Assembly (NCBI GenBank): GCA_002508635.1
Contig: DACO01000154.1
Coordinates: 1-10,715, forward strand
Reading direction: 5' to 3'
DNA from: Methanolobus sp. UBA118
GTDB lineage: Archaea; Halobacteriota; Methanosarcinia; Methanosarcinales; Methanosarcinaceae
Length of the DNA stretch: 10,715 nucleotides
A program made the translations under genes and the position numbers. Shown in pieces: positions 6,854 through 10,715 of this stretch; within the stretch, counting starts at the first letter, position 1; each line of letters starts with the position of its first letter. The notes under the pieces were generated by a model, which worked only from the letters and a program-made list of their open reading frames with translations, was not told where the DNA came from and did not search any database.

Positions 6854-6960
6854 TATATTATATATTTGTCTGTATATATTGTATATTATAGCAACAGAAA
6901 TTTCACCGGGTTGCTATGTCGTCTATACCTCCAAAACCTTTCTTTTTTCTTTTTATTTTT
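6854..6960 (+). ncRNA. Candidate small RNA locus between dapB and pyrI (speculative)
   Basis: The 238-bp gap 6729-6966 has no convincing protein gene. In it, a TATA-like stretch (6854-6867, TATATTATATATTT) is followed at the right distance (about 25-30 nt) by an 8-bp inverted repeat ATAGCAAC (6888-6895) / GTTGCTAT (6910-6917) with a 14-nt loop, then by pyrimidine/T tracts at 6939-6960. Promoter, 5' stem-loop and T-tract in this order would make an RNA of about 70 nt starting near 6888. Equally, the parts may simply be the read-through terminator of dapB and AT-rich spacer. Confidence 0.25.
6939..6960 (+). terminator. T-tract terminator on the plus strand
   Basis: Three T5-T6 tracts separated by single C or A bases, just before the convergent pyrI stop. 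This fits archaeal U-rich termination and would stop transcripts from the dapAB side. The 8-bp stem-loop at 6888-6917 lies 21 nt upstream. Confidence 0.5.
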
Positions 6961-6966
6961 AACGGC

Positions 6967-7434
6967 TCAGAGCAAATGCTTAGCGATATTCTCTGAAATG
7001 ACTCTTCCGCAATAAGTGCAGCGAAGTTTTGGCCTGTCATCATCCACTGTGACATTGAATTTGGATGTTATGGGTTCGTTACTGTTCGAAATACAGTTGG
7101 GATTGATACACCTGATCACACCTTCCATAAATTCGGGTATGTGAACTTTCTTTTTCTGGGAAACGTTAAAATTGCGTATGATATTTATTGTCGCATTGGG
7201 CGCAATAAGTGCTATCCTGTCAACTTCGGTGACCTTCAGCTCCCGGTTCTCTATCTTTACAACATCCTTTTTCCCGTGTTCTCCTGGTGAATTCAGGAGG
7301 ATGCTCACAACTCCTTCGCTTGCATCAGGTAGTCCGAGTATCTTGATGACATTCAGGGCCTGACCTGCCGTAATATGGTCTATGACCGTACCGTTCTTGA
7401 TCCTGCGTACCCTGAGCTCTTTTTCCTCTCCCAT
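6967..7434 (-). CDS. pyrI: Aspartate carbamoyltransferase regulatory chain (PyrI)
   Basis: A 155-residue regulatory subunit of aspartate transcarbamoylase, about the usual length (E. coli 153). The N-terminal allosteric domain binds nucleotides, with family segments RRIKNGTVIDHI (10-21), KILGL (31-35) and IALIAPNATINII (74-86). The C-terminal zinc domain has all four cysteines: C109 and C114 (CINPNC) and C139 and C142 (CTYC). These hold the contact to the PyrB chain. The ATG overlaps the pyrB stop by one base (TAATG), with GGGGG (7445-7449) ten nt upstream, so the two chains are translationally coupled. Feedback control by CTP and ATP is expected from the family. Confidence 0.96.
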   Translation of the reverse strand: MGEEKELRVRRIKNGTVIDHITAGQALNVIKILGLPDASEGVVSILLNSPGEHGKKDVVKIENRELKVTEVDRIALIAPNATINIIRNFNVSQKKKVHIPEFMEGVIRCINPNCISNSNEPITSKFNVTVDDDRPKLRCTYCGRVISENIAKHLL

Positions 7435-8360
7435 TATTCAATCGCCCCCAGTACAAGTGCAACAAGTGCCATACGTACCGGCACGCCATAGAATGCCTGT
7501 TTGAAGTAACATGCATGTACCGTATCATCAACATCCGGGTGTATCTCATTGACCCTCGGGAGCGGATGCATTATCCGCAGCTCCTGCTTTGCATCTTTTA
7601 ACAGGTCGGTTGTGATCTTCAGCCTGTTGGCCACCTTCTGATATTCCGCAGGATCGGGGAACCTTTCTTTCTGTATACGGGTCATGTAGAGCACATCAAC
7701 ATCACCGATGGCTTCTTCTATTGACTCAACCTCCGTAACCTTTGCGCCCCTGTTCTCAAGATCGTTTATTATCTCCTCGGGCATCCTGAGTTCCGGAGGC
7801 GATATCATGGTTATCTGTGCTCCGTAAAGCGAGAGTGCGTAACAGAGTGAGTGCACTGTCCTTCCGTATTTAAGGTCACCTGCAAGCGCTATCTTCAGAC
7901 CGTCAAGATGGCTTTGTCTTTTGATTGTATACAGGTCAAGGAGGGTCTGGGTCGGGTGGTGTCCCGCACCGTCTCCTGCATTTAGTATGGGTACCGTGGA
8001 AAACTCCGATGCGAGGAATGCCGCCCCTTCTCTCGGGTGTCTGAGTACAATGGCATCAGCATAACTGTCAACAACCCTGATGGTATCTGCAAGTGTTTCT
8101 CCCTTTGCGATTGAGCTGGCATCAACAGAACCAAGATTGAGCACGTCACCTCCGAGTCGGTACATTGCGGTTTCAAATGACATGCGTGTTCGGGTGCTTG
8201 GTTCAAAAAAAAGGACTGCCAGGACCTTGCCACTGAGAAGGTCGGATTTTTGTTTTCCAAGTGCTATCGGTTCCATCTTCTCAGCGGTCTCAAGTATATG
8301 ATCGATCATATCCTTTGAGAAAGATGTCATTGAAATGATATGGTGGTCCTTGAATATCAT
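7434..8360 (-). CDS. pyrB: Aspartate carbamoyltransferase catalytic chain (PyrB)
   Basis: A 308-residue enzyme making carbamoyl-aspartate from carbamoyl phosphate and aspartate, the committed step of pyrimidine synthesis. Residue numbers are from ATG 8360. The carbamoyl-phosphate motif is FFEPSTRTR (51-59), the mobile loop KGET contains K86, HHPTQ (134-138) binds the phosphate, GDLKYGRTVHSL (161-172) lies in the aspartate domain, and HPLPR (265-269) closes the active site. Start choice: a TTG at 8366 would add two residues, but the ATG at 8360 begins the family-like N-terminus MIFKDHHIISM. No clear Shine-Dalgarno site is seen for either. It lies 64 nt after the DUF5788-like gene and overlaps pyrI by one base. 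Confidence 0.95.
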   Translation of the reverse strand: MIFKDHHIISMTSFSKDMIDHILETAEKMEPIALGKQKSDLLSGKVLAVLFFEPSTRTRMSFETAMYRLGGDVLNLGSVDASSIAKGETLADTIRVVDSYADAIVLRHPREGAAFLASEFSTVPILNAGDGAGHHPTQTLLDLYTIKRQSHLDGLKIALAGDLKYGRTVHSLCYALSLYGAQITMISPPELRMPEEIINDLENRGAKVTEVESIEEAIGDVDVLYMTRIQKERFPDPAEYQKVANRLKITTDLLKDAKQELRIMHPLPRVNEIHPDVDDTVHACYFKQAFYGVPVRMALVALVLGAIE

Positions 8361-8379
8361 CGACAACTAAAGGAATTCC

Positions 8380-8406
8380 ATCAGATATATGTTTACTGAT
8401 ATAATC
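8380..8406 (-). promoter_or_regulatory. Possible pyrBI promoter with overlapping inverted repeat
   Basis: In the 64-nt gap before pyrB, the minus strand reads ATTATATCAG (about 8397-8406), a TATA-like stretch about 40 nt before the ATG. ATCAG (8380-8384) and CTGAT (8396-8400) form an inverted repeat with an 11-nt spacer that overlaps its downstream edge, a position where a repressor could act. The arms are short, so chance is possible. Confidence 0.3.
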
Positions 8407-8424
8407 TGTCCAGAATTAAAATTG

Positions 8425-8865
8425 TTACTTTTTTGAATCGAGTATCTTAATAAGCCGGTCCCACTCTTCTGTTTTAACGTCACAGGTATGTTTTGTCTGA
8501 GCTCTTGCTTTCCTTTTAGAAGGCACGGTAAGTTCCTGGAGGTCCATAATAGCACGCATCAGGCCGGCGGTTTCATTGAAGATCTCCTTCGCTTCCCTGT
8601 AGGTAATATCTCCTTCCTCCAGGTATCTTTCGCATTCCTTCTCTTTCTCATTGAGCATGTCAAGGAAAGTCTGTATATTCTCAAGGTCTTCTGAACTGTA
8701 TTTTCTCTTGTTGACTATTTCCCAGACTACTTCATGCAGGTTGACTTCTTTTCCGTCAAGTTTTACTTTGCTGGGAATCTGTTCCCCTACCCAGAAAAGC
8801 CGCCGGTGAAGACTGTTAAGTAAACGGTTCCTCTCACGGTCTGTAATCTCACACTCTTCAGCCAT
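8425..8865 (-). CDS. DUF5788-like archaeal protein, unknown function
   Basis: A 146-residue soluble, highly charged, mostly helical protein. Recognisable blocks are RLFWVGEQIPSKVKLDGKEV (22-41), LHEVVWEIVNKRKYSSED (43-60), a helix with ECERYLEEGDITYREAKEI (77-95), and NETAGLMRAIMDLQ (97-110). This order (IP..LDG....L.E.V.E, then LE.GDIT..E, then G..RA...L) is how I remember the archaeal family DUF5788 of haloarchaea and methanogens. A basic linker (KRKARAQTKH, 117-126) and a short C-terminal helix follow. No catalytic or metal motif is visible. GAGGG is only two nt from the ATG, so the start signal is unusual or the mRNA is nearly leaderless. It precedes pyrB on the same strand by 64 nt, and shared transcription is possible. 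Existence as a gene is firm; the family name is from memory. Confidence 0.8.
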   Translation of the reverse strand: MAEECEITDRERNRLLNSLHRRLFWVGEQIPSKVKLDGKEVNLHEVVWEIVNKRKYSSEDLENIQTFLDMLNEKEKECERYLEEGDITYREAKEIFNETAGLMRAIMDLQELTVPSKRKARAQTKHTCDVKTEEWDRLIKILDSKK

Positions 8866-8970
8866 TTCCCTCTTATTAGAGTTGAGCTATATAGTATTAA
8901 GATTTTATCCAGATTAAATTTATAGGCTCTAAAGTATTTAGTAATAAAGAAAATAAATGAAGGTGATCAG
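8866..8970. promoter_or_regulatory. Divergent promoters, DUF5788-like gene and HPS-RraA
   Basis: A 105-bp AT-rich gap. On the plus strand AAATTTATAG (8916-8925) is a good TATA box; transcription would start near 8949, leaving a leader of about 22 nt with the strong Shine-Dalgarno sequence AGGTGAT (8961-8967). On the minus strand GATAAAATC (8901-8909) and CTATATAG (about 8887-8894) are candidates; the first gives a leader of about 15 nt, the second an almost leaderless mRNA. Confidence 0.5.
8961..8967 (+). promoter_or_regulatory. Shine-Dalgarno site that points to an ATC start
   Basis: AGGTGAT is complementary to the archaeal 16S rRNA 3' end. Counting from the end of GGTG, five nt separate it from ATC at 8971, the same spacing as AGGTG to ATG in the gene at 4423. 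The only ATG nearby (8957) overlaps the site, is in another frame and opens just eight codons. Confidence 0.6.
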
Positions 8971-10251
8971 ATCAAACCCATAATTCAGGTTGCCCTGGAC
9001 TTGCTGGAAACGGACCGTGCCATACGCATCGGGCAGGAGGCCCTGGAAGGCGGTGCCGACTGGATAGAGGCAGGTACACCCCTTATCAAAAGCGAAGGGA
9101 TGGATGCCATCAGAAGTCTCAGGGAAGCATTTTCCGGAAATATCATCGTTGCTGACATGAAAATAGCGGATACCGGTTCCATGGAAGTGGAAATGGCTGC
9201 AAAGGCCGGTGCTGATATTATAGTGATACTGGGAAGTGCGGATGACTCCACCGTGCTTGAGGCTGTCAGGGCTGCAAAGAAGTACGGTTCCAGAATCATG
9301 GCTGACCTGATATCGGTAAACGAGCCGGTCGTACGCTCAAAGGAACTGGAAGAGCTTGGTGTTGATATCATCAATGTTCATGCAGGCATCGACCAGCAGA
9401 TGACCGGACAGGATTCTCTTTCTATAATGAAGAAAGTTGTCAGGGAAGTTAACATACAGGTTGCTGTTGCCGGAGGGCTCGATGCGGATTCCTGCGCCAT
9501 GGCAGTGCAGGAAGGTGCGGATATAGTTGTGGTCGGGGGCAATATAGTGCGCTCCGCTGACGTCACTGCTTCAGCGAAGGCAATAAGGGAGGCTGTGGAC
9601 TCACCTTCCGTTAAAGCTTATTCCAGGAAATCGATTGACGAAGAGATCCGTTCTATCCTTGGATCAGTTTCAACTCCCAATATATCGGATGCAATGCACC
9701 GCAAGGGTGCCATGCAGGATATATTTCCCATGCTTGCCGGAAAGAGGATGATCGGCACCGCGGTTACAGTCCAGACCTTCAGGGGAGACTGGGCCAAGGC
9801 TGTAGAAGCCATAGATAAGGCTGGTCCGGGAGATGTTATTGTTATCTATAACGGCAGCAGGCATGTGGCTCCCTGGGGCGGCCTTGCAACCCAGAGCTGT
9901 CTGAACAAGGGTATTGCAGGCGTGGTAATAGACGGAGCGGTCAGGGACATAGATGATATACGTACATTGGATCTTCCGGTCTTTGCCACGTGTCACGTAC
10001 CCAATGCAGGGGAGCCCAAGGGTTTCGGTGAGATCAATGCGGAGATTGTCTGCGGTAATCAGACGGTAAAACCCGGTGACTATATCGTGGGGGATGACAA
10101 CGGCGTTGTGGTCATACCAAAGGAGCGTGCATATGAGATCGCAAGGCGTGCAAAGGAAGTAGAGAAGACCGAGCAGCGACTTTTCGAGGAGATCCGCAGG
10201 GGAGCAACCCTATCAGAAGTAATGAAACTTAAAAAATGGGAGAAACACTGA
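8971..10251 (+). CDS. hps: 3-hexulose-6-phosphate synthase / RraA-like fusion
   Basis: A two-domain protein of 427 codons including an assumed ATC start. Residues 1-210 form an orotidine-phosphate-decarboxylase-type barrel of the HPS family: QVALDLL (6-12, active-site D10), ADMKIADTGS (61-70), NVHAGID (135-141) and VAVAGGLDADS (164-174). HPS interconverts ribulose 5-phosphate plus formaldehyde with hexulose 6-phosphate; methanogens use it in reverse to obtain pentose phosphate. Residues about 220-426 are RraA-like, with ISDAMHRKG (238-246), WGGLATQ (302-308) and DGAVRDIDD (321-329). These match the G-x20-R-D-x2-D motif of class II HMG/CHA aldolases and related decarboxylases. The fusion is often annotated as a ribonuclease regulator, a poor fit for an archaeon without RNase E. 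Start: the frame has a TAG at 8923 and no ATG, GTG or TTG before 9001, and a start at TTG 9001 would delete VALD. ATC at 8971 has GGTG five nt upstream and yields the family-like N-terminus. Confidence 0.88.
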   Translation: MKPIIQVALDLLETDRAIRIGQEALEGGADWIEAGTPLIKSEGMDAIRSLREAFSGNIIVADMKIADTGSMEVEMAAKAGADIIVILGSADDSTVLEAVRAAKKYGSRIMADLISVNEPVVRSKELEELGVDIINVHAGIDQQMTGQDSLSIMKKVVREVNIQVAVAGGLDADSCAMAVQEGADIVVVGGNIVRSADVTASAKAIREAVDSPSVKAYSRKSIDEEIRSILGSVSTPNISDAMHRKGAMQDIFPMLAGKRMIGTAVTVQTFRGDWAKAVEAIDKAGPGDVIVIYNGSRHVAPWGGLATQSCLNKGIAGVVIDGAVRDIDDIRTLDLPVFATCHVPNAGEPKGFGEINAEIVCGNQTVKPGDYIVGDDNGVVVIPKERAYEIARRAKEVEKTEQRLFEEIRRGATLSEVMKLKKWEKH

Positions 10252-10715
10252 ATGATCGAATTATTAAAAGTACTTGCTTGCATGCCCTTTTTACTATATG
10301 CCTGCTATGCGGACATAAAGACGCGCAGGGTTGCCAACGAGGTATGGGTTGTGATGTTCGGGGTCGGTTTTGTTTTCATAATGTATGACCTGATTACACT
10401 CGGCCTGCCATATCTTATCAGGAATATATTGACCTTCGCCTTCATTTTCACATTCGTATACATTCTTTTTCAGCTCGGAGCCTTCGGAGGCGCCGATGCC
10501 AAGGTGCTCATGGTCATATCCCTGATCATCCCCACATTCCCGGATATTGTGATTAACGGCACCCAACTCCCGATCAACGGAGTCCCGCCAATTGGCCTGT
10601 TCGCTTTCAGCGTGTTCGGTAATTCGGTGATTCTTACGGTGATCGTGCCAATCGGCCTGTTCATCTACAATCTGTTGCACAATCCTCTAAAAGAGAACCT
10701 GAAAAGACCTCTCTA
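10252..10715 (+). CDS. Type IV prepilin/preflagellin peptidase, 3' end beyond window
   Basis: The plus frame opened by ATG at 10252 runs 154 codons to the window edge without a stop. It is a polytopic membrane protein with at least four hydrophobic segments (about 4-20, 31-50, 56-76, 85-101, and another near 115-140). The two active-site aspartates of the A24 aspartic peptidases are present: D21 in YADIKTRRVANEVW (19-32) and D82 in GAFGGADAKVLM (76-87, the GxGD-like motif, here GGAD). These membrane enzymes cleave the short signal peptide of type IV pilins and archaellins (FlaK, PibD, EppA). Which substrate class applies is not decided by the sequence; no pilin or archaellin gene is in the window. 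The ATG follows the HPS-RraA TGA directly, with GGGAG about nine nt upstream, so the genes are probably co-transcribed. Confidence 0.88.
   Translation, partial: MIELLKVLACMPFLLYACYADIKTRRVANEVWVVMFGVGFVFIMYDLITLGLPYLIRNILTFAFIFTFVYILFQLGAFGGADAKVLMVISLIIPTFPDIVINGTQLPINGVPPIGLFAFSVFGNSVILTVIVPIGLFIYNLLHNPLKENLKRPL

Noticed and set aside
6791..7015. 74-codon hydrophobic open frame in the dapB-pyrI gap
   Set aside because: Its hydrophobicity comes from AT-rich spacer and T tracts, it overlaps the convergent pyrI end, and it has no good ribosome binding site.
8923..8925. In-frame TAG upstream of HPS read as pyrrolysine to extend the N-terminus
   Set aside because: No start codon exists upstream of it in this frame before a TAA at 8821, and the Shine-Dalgarno site and TATA box point to a start near 8971.
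9001..9003. TTG as start of the HPS-RraA gene
   Set aside because: It would remove IKPIIQVALD, including the active-site aspartate and first strand of the barrel; the strong Shine-Dalgarno site is 33 nt too far upstream for it.
10294..10680. 128-codon open frame on the minus strand near the window end
   Set aside because: It is antisense to the prepilin peptidase, whose two aspartate motifs make the plus-strand reading clearly the real one.
1..10715. CRISPR array, insertion sequence, prophage, tRNA or rRNA
   Set aside because: No regularly spaced repeats beyond the one 15-bp duplication, no transposase or integrase motif, and no cloverleaf or rRNA-like stretch was seen.

Overview
The window looks like chromosomal DNA of a methylotrophic methanogenic archaeon of the Methanosarcinaceae (Methanolobus- or Methanococcoides-like). 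The evidence is an archaeal-type ribosomal protein eS17, a PCNA-binding DinB polymerase, a PEF-CTERM surface protein, a glucosyl-3-phosphoglycerate synthase of the type known from Methanococcoides burtonii, a separate PyrI chain, a hexulose-phosphate synthase/RraA fusion, GGTG-type Shine-Dalgarno sites and T-tract terminators. The genus is inferred from gene content; no marker gene was compared. None of the 11 complete genes ends in TAG (6 TAA, 5 TGA), which fits a pyrrolysine-using lineage but is weak evidence in so few genes.

Layout. Positions 1-4294 are all on the minus strand. Read in the direction of transcription they hold dinB, a secreted PEF-CTERM surface protein, gpgS and a pirin cut by the window edge. 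Positions 4423-6728 are on the plus strand: a small membrane protein, then rps17e-dapA-dapB, which looks like one operon (20-nt gap, then 0-nt gap). Positions 6967-8865 are on the minus strand: a DUF5788-type protein, pyrB and pyrI, the last two overlapping by 1 nt. From about 8971 the plus strand carries an HPS-RraA fusion followed with no gap by a type IV prepilin/preflagellin peptidase that runs off the window end.

How the genes relate. Most are housekeeping: lysine/diaminopimelate synthesis (dapA, dapB), pyrimidine synthesis (pyrB, pyrI), pentose-phosphate supply through the reverse ribulose-monophosphate route (HPS), translation (eS17), translesion synthesis (DinB), compatible solute synthesis (GpgS) and cell-surface functions (PEF-CTERM protein, prepilin peptidase). 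I see no defence island, mobile element, CRISPR array or tRNA/rRNA gene.

Points worth a second look: (1) the HPS-RraA gene has no ATG, GTG or TTG that preserves its active-site aspartate, and the best-placed start is an ATC with a good Shine-Dalgarno site; (2) its RraA half keeps the complete G-x20-R-D-x2-D motif of the class II aldolase/decarboxylase family; (3) a nested hairpin lies in the leader of the PEF-CTERM gene, whose stop codon is built into its terminator stem; (4) the gap between dapB and pyrI has the layout of a small RNA gene; (5) dinB ends in a duplicated T-tract element. I found no convincing new multi-gene system.
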